Positions 21,379-34,669 of a stretch of DNA of 64,000 nt are shown here, piece after piece. The first letter of the stretch is position 1. Each line of letters opens with the position of its first letter. The notes below the pieces were generated by a model, which did not search any database, had not been told where the DNA came from, and saw only the letters and a list, made by a program, of their open reading frames with translations. The stretch is from Euonymus europaeus (taxonomy: Eukaryota > Streptophyta > Magnoliopsida > Celastrales > Celastraceae). The position numbers and the translations under genes were made by a program. The stretch lies in assembly GCA_963580455.1 (NCBI GenBank), contig OY756965.1, forward strand, positions 24,030,902 to 24,094,901. The letters are read 5' to 3'.

Positions 21379-22119
21379 GCTCTGTATCTTTAAAGGTAAT
21401 GATTTATATGTCTAATCTTGTATTATGTCTCTGCAACATCAAATGATGAAACACAGGCAAGAGGCGACGCAATGCGGAGGCTATTGAAATATGACCCCCA
21501 GAACCGCACAGGTACTGAGGGGGCTTCAGTTGGCAACTGGTACTGCAGTCAGCAAAGATGGTTGATTTGTTCTGGTGACAGAACTCAGTGCCAAAAGAGT
21601 GCAAAAATATTGGCTGAAAAAGCTAATATAGCAGAAATTCTGGTCACTCTTTCTGGGCGTCATGATAATATCAAGAGGACTATATCGGGAGACTTTTGGG
21701 TGTCAGTAAGCAAAAACACAGCGCCTAATCAGGCTGTCAAACCCACCGAATAAGAATCAATGGTTTTGGCAAAATTTTGCTGAAAGTTCCTCTTGATGCA
21801 TTGTATAATCATAAACCAGTGTCTGAAGTGCAGGAGTTCTTGGGGAAACTATATATCAGATCGATTACAGAAACTTTTCTCGGCGTTGTCAGGATATAAT
21901 AGGATTAAGCTCCAGCAGTTAGCACATAATGAATGTATTAAATAAGTGATATTGCTTCGAGTTAAATTCGCATATGAATCTATTAAAGAAGCTTTAATAA
22001 GATAAGATTTATCAATACTTATCCCTCATTGGAAAAGTTAATTGTTTATTTGAATATATTCATGCATACTTATTTCATTACTTGAATCACCAGATTTTAT
22101 TCAACTCCAAGAACACCTT

Positions 22120-22837
22120 CAAAAAGGCCTGTAAACGCCAATGGAAATTGTAAATCGAGAACCGGCATAGAGTGCACCAGCATACTCTTGAACTTCACTG
22201 ATAGTGGTGTTGCCATACTCCGCCTCAAGAGACACTGTTCGCAATATGGTACCGGAAGTACCTTATATCATAGACCGTACTGAATTCTGTAAAATAAACA
22301 GTTCCGGAACGCTGATCAACATCCAAAGCATTGCAAAAGACGAATTTTTTGCCATCTGCAGAAGTGGCGATTTGCGTAGCGAGCCCTCCGTTGCGTCCTG
22401 CTGACAACAAACGAACAAAAGCATCGGCAATGAAAAGGGTTTTTGTTGAATAGTGGAAGCCTATACCCAAAGGCCTTCCACACGCAGGTGTAGGACTAGT
22501 GATACCAACACAAGCTGCCACAGACATGCACCAGAAATGAAACTCAGTTAGTTCACAATGTTTTGTACAAGATCAGCAACTCATGATCTCACTTAACAGA
22601 CTAGTTACCTGTCTCGTGAAGTGAAGGAAAATCCTAAGGTTGTTGGAATGCTGGAAATTTCAAGATTCTACCATCAATAACACCTGTATAGAGTGCCCCA
22701 GTTGAATCAAAGGCAAGAGACTCAGGACCGCAGGCGTCTGGTGGCAGCGGGATCCCAATGAAGGCAGAGAGACCTGGAGTTGCAAGGAAGAACAGATAGG
22801 TCAAAACATTTCTTGATATAGCGAAAACAAAAGCCAT
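22120..22837 (-). pseudogene. Strictosidine-synthase-like pseudogene B (internal deletion)
   Basis: Read on the minus strand, exon 1 (22837-22609) encodes a hydrophobic leader and ACGPESLAFDSTGALYTGV, then DGRILK, and meets a TAG at 22634-22636. Exon 2 starts at 22514 with CGRPLG, FHYSTKTLFIADAF, NGGLATQIATSADG, NALDVDQRSGTVYFTE and VYDIR. The frame then jumps directly to a C-terminal segment ISEVQEYAGALYAGS (about 22185-22140), so the central propeller blades are deleted. It lies tail to tail with pseudogene A and is a separate copy, since each has its own SEVQE tail. The premature stop and the deletion make it non-functional. Confidence 0.8.
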
Positions 22838-22849
22838 TAGTGAAATGTA

Positions 22850-23995
22850 GCGTGAGTGATGATCAATGCATATACTGCTGCTGTATTTATAGACATTCTC
22901 AAGGTTCAGTGGTTATCACTTATAAGTGTGCCGTGAACACAGTGCATGTTGGACAGTGAATGAGATATGGAGGTAAATCAGACTCTCGAACTCATTCAAA
23001 TTTAGGACCATACCCTAAAAAATGGCCAAAGTTTCAGAGACTAAAGTTGAGAATGTTTTGGATTCAAGTCTTAACACAGATTCACGGGTTATATGGAAAT
23101 AATGGAATCAGGTCAAAGCCCAGTGTGCCTGATCTTCTTTTTACTTGCAGAGGACAATATATATACATGCATAATTGCATGACATATAACCCTTTCTTTT
23201 TCACAATTTTAGGTTGCCGTTACGTGTGGGTGTGATGATGCAGTGTTAGTCAACCTGCTGCATTCATAGGAGCAATTAATCTAACACCTTGTCCACAAAC
23301 CCAAATTCATCTTGATTTTCAACACAAATTTAGCTAACTAGCTTCTTACAAAGTGACAGGAAATCTATTCGAGATTACTATTACCACTACTTGATCAATG
23401 GGTGGTCATCGACAACTGACACAAGTAAATAGGAAAATGCAACGAATCAGTTAAGGAGATTATTTTATGAAATAAAATAAAAATACATGATAATATAATA
23501 TTATAATATCTTTGGTTGAGTACATATGTCAGACATTCCGCATTTCCCTTTTATAATTCTCCCAGCATGAACTTGTAGAGTGGCATTTTACAACGGTCGA
23601 GGAGAACCGGCGAACGACGGTTATATGACTGTATGTTTTAAAAATATAATTAAAATAATAGCAAGGCTGACGGGCCGGGGTGAGATTGAGTAATTTTCTT
23701 GACAAAGGCCCGTACTTTTACTGGGTTGGGCTGGTTAACGGTCCCATAATGGAGTGCGAATGGACTCTACACGTGTGAGACCACTCTCGGAACTTTTCGT
23801 CTGTGTGTTCTTTAAACCCTTGAAGCAAACCAAACCCTAATAAACTCTGGTATAACTCTGCCATTCCCCTCCACCTCTCATTCTGCTCCCACTTCCCACT
23901 TCCCACTTCAGACAACACACACTAATAGGCGAGCGTAGCGAGTAGAGAGTGAGAGTGAGAGGGAGAGTGAGAGGGAGAGGGAGAGGGAGAGGGAG
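22850..23995. other. Spacer and NHP2 promoter
   Basis: AT-rich spacer with no recognised exon up to about 23700. From about 23740 the sequence becomes more GC-rich and leads into a GA-rich leader (about 23940-23995: GAGAGGGAGAGGGAGA-type repeats) directly before the NHP2 ATG. Confidence 0.5.
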
Positions 23996-26695
23996 ATGGG
24001 AAGCGATAGCGAAGCAGAGAAATCACAGAAGCAAGAGAAGGAGAGGAAGAAGGTCATAGCTTTGGCTCCGATCGCCAAACCCCTTGCCGGGAAGAAGCTC
24101 TGCAAGAGGACTCTCAAGCTTGTCCGTAAAGGTATGTTCTGAAACCTTATTTAAAAAAATTATTGACAAAAGCTTGGTTTTTGTTTTGTTTGTTTTCCTC
24201 TGTATGTTTCTGAGTTTTGAAATTCGGAAATTATGTAGCATATGTTCTGCACAGTGGTTGATTCTTCTGATTATTTTGGATGGAGGATTTGTATTTGACT
24301 CCCCTAACGAAGCAATGTAATTTAGTTACTATTTGTGGTTTTGTGTTGCGATATACTGTTTCTTGTATTTATTTGGTGTTATTCTTGGACAAGCAGCCGC
24401 TGAACAGAAATGCGTGAAGAGGGGAGTTAAGGAAGTGGTCAAAAGTATTCGGCGGGGAAACAAAGGGTCAGTTTCTTCTATTTTGTTTTCCATGTTGCTT
24501 ACCTCTTCTAGTGAACAATATTGTCTTTGCCCTTATTCTAAAAAAATTGAGGGGATGAAAGAAGGTAGTTTGCATCTCAAATTAAATGCACCCCTGAGAC
24601 CAAACAATGTTTTTTGTTGTCTCTTATTCAATAAACAAGGTTATTTAAACTTTTATCACAACATTCTCCATGTCTGGTGTTTCATTGTGGTTGTGGAATA
24701 TGTTCATCTTGTATTTCATGCAATGATTAGTTGGACCACATGGATGTTTTGACTATTATGATGGCGATGATGCTTGTATGTTACTGATTGGTGTTCTGGA
24801 GTGAATCTTTTGTCGTAATGCGAAATAAATGTTCTAATGGTCCCCTGTGTTCTTTCTTCTTTTTATATGTACTGTTAGCTTTGAGATTTTCTTTATGCAG
24901 CTGCAAATGCTACTTTATTGGGAAGGATTTTGTCCTATATTTTTTTTGAAGGGCTCAAGTTTATCGTGTAGTTGTGCTGAGTCTTTGTTGTGTTCTCCAA
25001 CTACCTTAAATCTTGAAGTTTTGTATGAGCTGATGGAGATTTAGTTGCTGGGTAATTGTTGACTGGTTTTCTATTCCCATCTGGATGGTGTAGATTATGT
25101 ATCATTGCTGGGAACATATCTCCTATTGACGTTATTACTCATGTACCAATCTTATGTGAGGAGGCTGAGATCCCATACATATATGTCCCCTCGAAAGAAG
25201 TAAGCTCCTAAACTTGTTATTTATTTTTTTGAGTAGCGTTTTAGACTAACCTTATTTTTATTTGTTGAGCATCTAGTTCTTCTGTTTTGTTTTCTCCTTT
25301 TTTTAAAAGATTTTCTTATTTTCAACTCGGGAAGTTCATTTTTCTTTGGGAGCTGGGTTTCAATGGTCAAGGTTGTTTGTGCCCTTTCCTCAAATTAAAA
25401 ATTAATATGAAAAGAAATCATAACAAAACATTATTTGCATTCTTTTCTACATCTTTAGCAGTGTATCCAAGAAACTCAAAGGTGCAATGCATAGTCGACA
25501 CTTTCTGCATCCTGAGCTTGTAACACATGCTTAATGTTTGTTTCCAAGCATCGTTGGCCTTTAATATACTAGTCCTCCCATATCTGGTTTCTATTATAAT
25601 GATGGTCCTGCCATCGATTATAGTCTAGAAATTTTTCACTCATGATCTGAATGTAAACCTTTTGTGCTAATGGGGTCCAGTCCAATGGGTTCTCAACAGA
25701 TAATTGTGAGATCTCAATTTCACCAGGCCCTAGATTTTTCGAGGGGCAGCCTCAAGGTTTTACATGTTGTCTCGTGTGTTTTAATGCAGGAAACTGCCCT
25801 ATATTCTCTCATCAAAATCTGAAAAACCTTTTGTGCTAATGACATTTCTTTTGGTATTGTTGTCATGTTGTGTGTATGCCATAAAAGAAGCTTCTCAACA
25901 CATGCTTGTACCTTTTTATGGCATTTTTGAAGAATTGCTACTAAAACATGAGAAAATTGCATTCCAACAAAGAAGCTTTTGCCCTTGTCCATAATGAATA
26001 TTCCATCGAAGATCAAATTATTTCATATCATAGAACTCTTCTGCAATGCATACATGTGTTCTACTGCAGTACGGCCTTCTTCAAGATGAACATGAATTTA
26101 TCATGCATGATGAAAGGAAAGTGGATCTCATTTTTGTTGAAGTCTGAATTCGGGATATAACAAAATTGGATCACATTTGGGGTAATGTATACCAAATAGA
26201 ATTTTGGTTTGTGTCCACTTCTTCACAAGATTTTATAAATTCTAGAAATGTTTTATTGACAGATTGAAGAATATATAGCCCTTTAAAAGTGGTACACTGT
26301 CATTACTAACTGAATCTATTAATTTATTTTCTTATAATCCATTTTTAAAGTATTAAATGCCAAAGTGCAGTAGATGCACTATGGTACTGTATTGATCTTA
26401 CTAAAAGATGGTATTGCAAGTAAATTAGTTATTAGTGCTTGGTTTGGTAGCTTTTGATCTCTCACCACAGGCTTTCACCATAGCACATATATTTTACAGA
26501 TTTGTATAATTGGTCCTTATTTCCTTTTTTCAGGATCTTGCAAACGCAGGAGCCACCAAGAGACCAACATGCTGTGTACTGGTGCAAACCAAGCCTACAA
26601 AGGGAGAACTTGGGCGGGAGGAGCAAGAAAAATTGAAGGCAGACTACGACCAGGTGGTATCAGAGGTGTCTGATCTTGTTTCCTCTCTTTTCTGA
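23996..26695 (+). CDS. NHP2: H/ACA snoRNP subunit NHP2 (L7Ae family)
   Basis: Four exons, 23996-24131, 24397-24466, 25094-25199 and 26534-26695, encode 157 residues. The L7Ae/NHP2 RNA-binding fold is clear: CVKRGVKEVVKSIRRGNKG, then GLCIIAGNISPIDVITHVP, then CEEAEIPYIYVPSKEDL, then ATKRPTCCVLVQ. The N-terminus is acidic then Lys-rich (MGSDSEAEKSQKQEKERKK), as usual for plant NHP2. With dyskerin, GAR1 and NOP10 it forms the pseudouridylating H/ACA particle in the nucleolus. Exon 2 starts after CAG 24394-24396; the alternative AAG acceptor would add one Ala. A long third intron (about 1.3 kb) has nothing notable. Confidence 0.94.
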
Positions 26696-26956
26696 TGGAA
26701 AACAACTAAATCCTTGTTCTTCTTCAAAGCCACTTCATTTAGGCGCCTTAAATTTTTTTCTCCTGTTTTTCTTTGTCTTTAAAAGTAACGATATGAACAA
26801 GATAGATTCCATTATCACATTTTCATGAATTTTGAAGATATTTCAGAATTCTAAAAGCTTTGACCTCCAAATCTCAAACTCAGTAGTGAATATTATTTAT
26901 TACTATGAACAAGGATTTTACTATGAACAATTGCTTTAAGGTGCTGATCAGGGTGA

Positions 26957-29900
26957 TCACTTTCGGGACAGGAATCCGTGAAACAATAGCATTCCTAACC
27001 CACCAACAGCAACAGTAAGAAGAACTGGCAGTGGGATGCTGATGGAAACAGTTCTGTCTGTCCCATTTGTTCTGTCTTGGCTACTCCTTTCTCCTACATA
27101 TTCATGCAACAGATTACTGAAGGTGTCTAGTTGATGTACGATTTGCCGTTGTCCCCGACTAATCAGGAGAATCTGCTACCAAAAAAAAGGTTTCAGTAAT
27201 CAGACATTATTAGAATCCATCTTCAACAAGGAATATCCTGTAGGCAATTAGATTGATCAGTGGAAGCAAAATTATTGCGGTACCTCTTCCATTACAGGAG
27301 GTTCCCTTGCAAGTTGCGAAGCGGATGTCGAGTGGGGCATTAACGAACCATTATTCAAGCCAGCCACGAAAAGAGAAGTCGGTCCTGATCCATTACATGC
27401 TTCAGTGGGCAACGCTAAGTTTTGCTGGCTAGCTGATACTTCCCTGGCAGAAAACTTCGAAGTTATCTCTTCAATGCGTGTTGTGAACTCATCCATCCTC
27501 TCACTCAGTGCGGTAAGTTGTTCAGAGAGTTGAGTAATGGCTCCCTGAAATAATCCCAAAACTGATACTATCAAGGGACTTGAAAACAAAGGAACAACTT
27601 ACAGTAGATGCATACACACACACACAAACAAATATTATACTCTTCATTCTCTTGATTATCAGCCTAGTAAGTCTGGGATGGGGGCCTACAGCTCTCTTTG
27701 GTGCACAAGGCACACCATACACCGCTACAAAGCAATCATGTGCAAACTGCAAAGTTCAGATGTCACTGACTTGTACAAAATCCTCACCTGGTTTGCAAGC
27801 GGGGCAGGAGATTCAGGTGCTCTTACGTCGAACCTTGGATTATTAACAGCAAGTCTTGTAAGCTTTGAAAGATTCTTCTCTCGTTGATTTGAAAGTGATA
27901 CGCTACTGCCAAATATAAATAGAACATTGTATAAGGAACCCACTATTTGATGGAATATCAAAACTCGTCTGGCCCCCAGCCTATAGAAAATTTACTTAGG
28001 TCAAATGAGTAGGCAAAGCTCCCGCCCATTGCGGGGTTGGGGACAAACGAGGATGTACAACAGACATTACACCCACATAATATGAGAAGAACGAGATTGT
28101 TATCATTCAACTAGCACGATTAAAAAAATTCAGCCCAGAGCACAAGACCATAACCATAACAGAGTTTGGAGATCGTAAATGAGGTGAGGCTGATTTGTAG
28201 TTTAAAAACCGGTGAAGGTTGTAGCAAAAACTTTTTACTCCCCTCAGTTTCTTTTGGCAATAAAAAAAAGTCTTATAAGATGAAAAATGAATTGAAATGT
28301 TAAGAACCAGAAATAGAGTACCGGCTGAGATACTTATTTCTCCTATCTGTGGAGGCACGAGAAAGGGCTTCTTTGGGGCTTGAAACCATATCATCATCAA
28401 TACTAAGTTTTGTCTTCAAATCATCTGGCAACGCCTGTGGTTTTTTTGTATCAGGACAACCTACAACTCAGGTAATTGAGTTGTTCCAAGTTAAAAAAGC
28501 TTACCATAACATCATTGACAAGCTTCTCAAGCTGTATTTGTTCTATGTAAGTGCGAGGAACATATGAACCATCAAGACCCAGCTGCTCAGCTACAAATTT
28601 AACATCTAAACGGTCTTTCCCTTGCACCTACATTCAAAATTAGAAAACATCAACCTGTGCAAAAGCTTTGCAGTTTCCAAACTAAGATGGCACTGGATCC
28701 TTTTTGTATGAGAAGGTGGCACTTGTTACTTAAGATTGAAAAGATATACGTATATCATACACCTGGAAGCAGAAAAACTTGTTTAACTTGGGAAGGCACA
28801 TAATAAAAAGACCACGTTTGAAGCGAGACCAGCAACTTTTTGAACCAAAAAACTATTAAGCTTTTAGCAAATCCAACCAATTGAACCAAATAACAGCTAT
28901 CTATAAAAATGCAAATGCATTTGTGTTGTAAATTGGCATTGTGAAAGTATAATAACGAAATGGACAAGTTGGGGATTTTTCAACAACATAAAAGAAGTAA
29001 CCAGAAGTCATCACACAGGTAAAAAGTTTAGAGGTAGCTACAAAGTTTTAGAAAGGTTACCCAAAACTAGAAAGTAGCTTTAATTTTCCCAAATGTTTAT
29101 TAGCAAACATAACCATTGATAGTTCTCAAAACAAATTCATCCAGCTGATTCTGGTATCCAGGACACTTTTGCACGTGTTCGGATGAGCTTACTCTAACCA
29201 GCAGCGTGGTAGCATCACAACTATCAATTAGATGTCTGAAGATCTGGTAAAGTTCATTAAAGGAAGTTGCATTTACAGTAATTTCCAACTAGGGAAAACA
29301 CAATAGAAACAATGGCAATAAATAATAAGCAAAAAAGATATATCTGATCCTTTACAGAAAATAGTTCAAGACACAACTATGCAAATGCATAGCTTGATAG
29401 AGAAACTACTTCATAGTCGAGACGCCCCAATGACCCTTCAAAAATAGAAGCATTTAATGATGAGACACAAAATACCAAGAGATTATGAGAATGTAACCAA
29501 ATGAGAGAAAAAATTATAATAAATAAAAAATTCCATAATCAACTCCTAAACAATCTCATGAATGAAGCAAGCGCTACATACCTGAACATATTGGCGATTT
29601 AGTTGCTCTAACCAATCAGTTTTCACACACACCCGGTCATCAGTGAAGATATGGCTGCTCCTTTTTAGGATACTTGCAATTGTATATCCCAAAGCCATCA
29701 GCCCTCCAAGAAGGCGCACACTAACTCCAAAAGTTATCCTTGGTGATATTACAAATGGACTATCTGTAACCCACTCCTAAGATCAAAAACACAATTGGTC
29801 AGGGTATCAAATACCATGCACCTTCACTGCCACAGATTATTCAGCAGAACTCTAAACACGTCACGTTACAATGCACCAACGAACTAAGAATATAAATGAC

Positions 29901-32854
29901 ATCAACTGCGTGACTTTTTTTTCATTCTTCATGTGTGTGAGGATTTCATATATTTTATAGAGAGAAGATATATTTTTTAGACTGAACCAAATCTTTTTCT
30001 TCTTGAATATTAATGTGACTGAGACTTTTGGTTCCAGATGTCTATGAGCTTAGTAAAGCGCCGATTTAATAATAAAAGTTTGACATTTTTATGACCAAAA
30101 TTGATGGCATCTTCCATTTTGATATCAAAGACCAAAGTACACCTAATTCACTTCAATTAAACCAACAGAGTTTGTCAATATGATGAACACATGATCGTTG
30201 ATTTTAACAATAATAAGAAAGAGATGAAATCCAATTGATTAAAGAAATAACTTGTATCTGTTGAATAATTCATAACAAATAACAGTAAATCTAATATTTA
30301 GGTGGGAAAAGAAAAAAGAGACATGAATGGTGAAGTGTTTCTCCTTGAGCAAATGAATGTAAAAAAAAAATGAAACTGAGATTGTCTTTTTCTTTTAATT
30401 GGTAAAAGCATATAAATGACAAACATTGCCAAAAACATTATACGAAGGCAAAACAAAAATACTAAATACTGCTAACAATTTTTGTAAAGAACAAATTTGG
30501 CTTTTAGTTGAGGAGCCTTGTGCTCTCTAACCTCAAACATTAGACTGTATTTTCCATCCCTATTCCTCATCCTCAGGTATGATTGACAAGCTTCAGGATC
30601 TTCACCAGGTGGCAGAAGATATATGTCGTAAGTTTCTTCTGTCCTTTCTGTGTGTTCTTTGGATATGACGGCCTTAATTTGGTCTGCTGTTACTGATTTC
30701 GATGACTACAAGTAAATCAAGCAGACAGCAGTCAGCGTCAGCATCATAATACACAGGCCATCATAAGCCTTAATATAGAATGAATAAAGGAAGCCTACCT
30801 TTAAAATATAAGTTGGGTTCTGAAATCCACTGAAGGGATTAAATTTGTTGATGATTTTGATATGTGCTGTCTTGAGATCGGGCTCGATGAAAGCCTTGTA
30901 CATAGGGTATACCTGCATTACATAGGAAACACTTTAAGGAATGACTAATTAGGCAACTCAATCAGAAACCCTAAAGAAAAAAAATCTAAAATGGGATAAG
31001 CACAAAAACCGTTTCAGAGATTTGATGGATAATTTCTTCAGGCTCCTGACCAGCACGTTGAATGTCTCGTAGAACTCTTTTGACCAGATCAAAGTGAACT
31101 CCGCCAGTCACAGATACACGAAGATCTAGTAATGGCCGCAATCTTTCGCTTAAGGCATAGATCCCTTCAATAATCACAATTCGCGAGCTAGGAACTTCGA
31201 CAGTTCTGTAAGAAGCATGATTCAAATTGCTATTATAAACATTTCCATAAATAAAAAAATTCGTGAATAATGACAAGGGAAGATATTTAAGGACTTGATT
31301 CAGGGTTAAGATCTGACGAATTTGGATAAACAGATAACACCAAATGGCTAGACAAACTGAATCATAAATTATAAGCCTCAAGCTAGCGGGGTCCTGGCAT
31401 ACAACTAGGAGGTTTATAGTAATCGAAAATCCAGAAAATACATCATTAGTTTAAATGAAGCTCTGTAAGTAGGTACTCAAATGGCTCAATCCTAGTAACA
31501 AGAATTCTCAAATGGACGACATCGGGCATCCTATTCCTATCACTAAACTGCATGGAAGAAATTTCCCAATAAAACCCCTGAAGGGGCATACATAAACAAT
31601 ACTAATATGACCCACAAACAGGAAAGGAAAACCATATTTCAATGTGCTGTAGTAGACAGTAGTTAGTACAGTACTGTCAGCGACTCAGTATCCTACAACA
31701 GTAAAATGGAGCTACAAACAGTATGTCTGCCAACAAAGATAGGATTGTTTTTACGATAGAATCATGACTTAGCTCAACTCCAACTCCCTGCAATGAGCAG
31801 ATCATCAACATCCAAATATTATAGGTTTTCAGCAAATCAAGCATTTAAATCTTCTGTAACCTTAAGTTTCTAATTTTGCCAAAAGTTATAATACAATGAA
31901 AAGTTCAAACAGGAAATCAAAAAGATAGTGAACAAAAAGAAAATGCATTAGTCTAGTACAATCAGATTCAGAAAACCCCAGAGACATAGAAAATTAACTG
32001 AACTATTGAAGTATCTCTCATTTTTCTAATCCCAATTGTTTATCGATAAGCAGTAAAAAGAAAAATTTTGTGCTCTAATTTTCTATCAAGCACATACATG
32101 CAGATGGAATAAGAGGGGCAAAAGCCCAATGAAAATACATAATAGACAAGAGAGAAATATAACCTGTAACCTGTCCGAGAGCTGGTCTTGAAGTCATATA
32201 TCGGAACCTGAACAGGTTCTCCTGATTTTAAGCCATGTATATTTTTTAGCAGCGTGTCATAATCAGTCAGCCGTGGGTCTGTTAAAAGCAAATAACAATA
32301 AGAGTATTGACCAGTGACAAGCATCATCCTCTTTATTCATCCATAATTGCTCTTTAATTCGGATAGGAGCAAAATGGGCCATATAAACTTGAAAATACGA
32401 ACATTTCACAAAAAGTTTTAGGCAGGAAAACTGTTAAAATTATGGTGAATTTCAGTGACCAATTGGAGAGTTAAACTGAATCCTAGTTAAGAAGAAATGA
32501 ACATGAGATTTTACCATCAAAGTTACCATCGACAATACGACTAGAATCATTGTAGTTGTCCATTGTTATGACAGCAACGCTGGGCATAAAGTTGAGCACC
32601 TTATCAGTGAAAACAGTCTTTCCAGCTCCAGATGGACCCGCTAAACCAACTAATATTAAACCATCATTATTTTGAGCCAGCAACTGGCATGCACGAATCA
32701 CTATGAAGAAACCTTTCTCAAATGACAGTGGATCTTCAATTGGAACAATTTCATAGCGATCAGAGTCCTTTCTCTTAACTAGTTGGACCTGGTCTCGCAA
32801 GAGTCCAGAACGTCTTCGAGGTGACACCATACCAGTAGTAGTGTCCTGAGCCAT
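26957..32854 (-). CDS. TTM1: TTM1/TTM2-type protein: P-loop kinase-like domain + CYTH domain + tail anchor
   Basis: Eleven exons on the minus strand: 32854-32515, 32278-32164, 31205-31010, 30912-30799, 30705-30532, 29776-29582, 28627-28505, 28434-28322, 27905-27788, 27544-27284 and 27172-26957. The product has 654 residues. The N-terminal uridine-kinase-like domain has Walker A GPSGAGKT (73-80) and [11 protein letters not shown]. The middle is the CYTH / triphosphate tunnel domain ([33 protein letters not shown]). A coiled coil follows ([18 protein letters not shown]), and a C-terminal hydrophobic anchor ends in FHGFLSRK. Arabidopsis TTM1 and TTM2 are pyrophosphatases of the mitochondrial outer membrane, acting in senescence and immunity respectively. 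I favour TTM1 from its neighbours (SPPA, strictosidine-synthase-like), but TTM2 cannot be excluded. [10 protein letters not shown] has Gly where I remember Glu. Confidence 0.92.
28010..28080. repeat. Short plant-repeat fragment in TTM intron
   Basis: GTAGGCAAAGCTCCCGCCCA followed by TTGCGGGGTTGGGG resembles a widespread plant non-coding repeat phrase I have seen in many introns. It has no structure of its own here. Confidence 0.25.
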
Positions 32855-34600
32855 TTAAATTGAAGTATAGTTGCTCTATCGGCTGAAGGAAGCCCTATAA
32901 GATGGCAATCAAAGAGCAGCACATTCGCAGACTTTAGCATATATCACGGTACACAACTATCATATATGAAAATTAAGGAGGGAAATGGAAAGAAAATAAT
33001 GTCACTGAACATCAATAGGGTAAGTGATTATCTAAACAGATGTCAATAACTTTCAGGAGGAATTTCAGTCGTTATTCAATAAATTATGAAACCTACAAGG
33101 TGGTAAACAAGGCAGGGCAAGTCAAAATGTTAAACTGCAGACTACAGATCAGGAAAAATTAAACCACATCTCAAGGATTCGTCTGCCCAAAATTCGAGAG
33201 AATCAGTGTTGTCCAAATCATGTATTGAACACTTCATGTCAGTCCTCTCATTAAAGAACATTGCATGATGCATGAAACCACTAGGTTAAGCAAGGTCAAC
33301 CCTCTTCTTTCTATTTCATTACTATCATGATTGCGCCTTGGCAGTAACAATACCACGACAGTTTCTCAAGACATCAGATAACTACAATGATGTAATAACA
33401 TCAAAATGGCATTGTAAATTAGCAAAACGGTTCAAGAAAAGTAGGTTTATCAGAAAGATGAGGTGGCGGCCCCGCAAAGAGAAAAATAGTCATGATTCAA
33501 AGAAATTGCCCATGTTAAAGAAAACATAAGCAAGGGTCATGGTAAACATAGTTATCAGTCTGTCCACTGCAGGAAAAGCATGCTACGTTACCTTAATTAT
33601 CCATTCATAAAAACCATTCAAAAGCAAGGAAAAACACTCTCTCCAAGACCCACTAAGACAGGACAGACACTTACAATTGCCACATTCGTAAGAATCAGTG
33701 TAAGACCTTTAAAAAGAGGTATCTCGCAAGTACAACTTCCTGGAACATTCAGTAGAAGAGATGATCCATTGACATATCCAAGCATAATTCACCAAAAGTC
33801 CCAAGACTACATTCATTTAGTTCTATTCAAAGAGCATATATCTTCTATGATAAAACCAACGAACTCTCCAGACTGATATAATTTTTCCAACCATCAAATT
33901 AGAGATATTTATTCTACGGATTAACACATGAGCTCCAATAAATAAAACAAAACAATCTTCTTGGTAGAGCATGAAGTTGTCAGATTCCCAGGGGAATATA
34001 AAAACCAAGAACAGAGAACATATCCGTACTCACATTCAATCAAGACATAAGCTTTATGACAGAAGAACATAACTAAGAAAAAGGCCCATCTTGATTACAA
34101 TAGAGTTCATAAGCTAGAGAGAACATCAAGGCATAATGGGAAGCCAATACAAAACACACACTGTCAGTCATAACTCTCTCAAAAGTAGCCAACTCGTTTC
34201 CATTACAACAAACTCAATAATATCAGAGTCAAACAACCAACGCCCAATTTCCAGAGTACGAATTTTCAAGAACATACCTGAAAATTGGAAAAGAAAGGGC
34301 ACATATGCATAATTTTGTAAAGATGAGAATACTACAGTTTGATCGCCAGAAACCCCACTACGAATACCTTATTTCTTGATGTTTTCTTCTCTCTCTATTT
34401 CTTTTCCGCTATAACGAAACTCTGCAAACAAAAAAATGTATCTTTATCTTTGGTTGTTAGCACGTCGAGATTCTCGTGATTTTTGCAAATAAGGCAGAAG
34501 CAAACAATAAGAGACTACCGACTACACGTAGATGGATGATATTATTTTATACCGTATAATTGTATATACGAACAAGGGTGTAGAAAACCGGATCAATTCT
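32855..34600. other. Upstream region / probable 5' UTR intron of the TTM gene
   Basis: No protein-coding exon was recognised on either strand; open frames of 60-98 codons here carry no family signature. A CTTCTCTCTCTATTTC tract near 34385 followed by GC-richer text could be the transcription start, which would imply a long leader intron. Confidence 0.4.
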
Positions 34601-34669
34601 ATTCGAGAAAGCAAAAGAAAATGTAGAACCGCCACTACTTACCTTCGTGTATACTTTTGCTATGAATTT

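Larger units (their letters stand above)
20820..21895 (+). pseudogene. Strictosidine-synthase-like pseudogene A (cut by a TRIM)
   Basis: Remnants of a strictosidine-synthase-like six-bladed propeller enzyme appear in order. 20840-20895 encodes FRFINGLDVDQLSGT. After an inserted LTR element, MYFTDSD resumes at 21289. RLLKYDP is at about 21480, an ALSKDG-type blade at 21535-21560 is in a shifted frame with a TGA, and LSGRHDNIKRTISGDFWV is at about 21645. A tail with SEVQEFLGKLY runs to TAG at about 21896. Frameshifts, stop codons and the insertion mean no protein is made. The N-terminal exon is missing. The family includes alkaloid-pathway enzymes, but most plant members are of unknown function (SSL). 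Confidence 0.8.

Noticed and set aside
29100..29288. Extra exon in the TTM gene (minus strand, 62 codons)
   Set aside because: The flanking exons (ending YVQ and starting VQGKDR) join in frame without it and match the family. The peptide has no similarity to TTM proteins that I remember.
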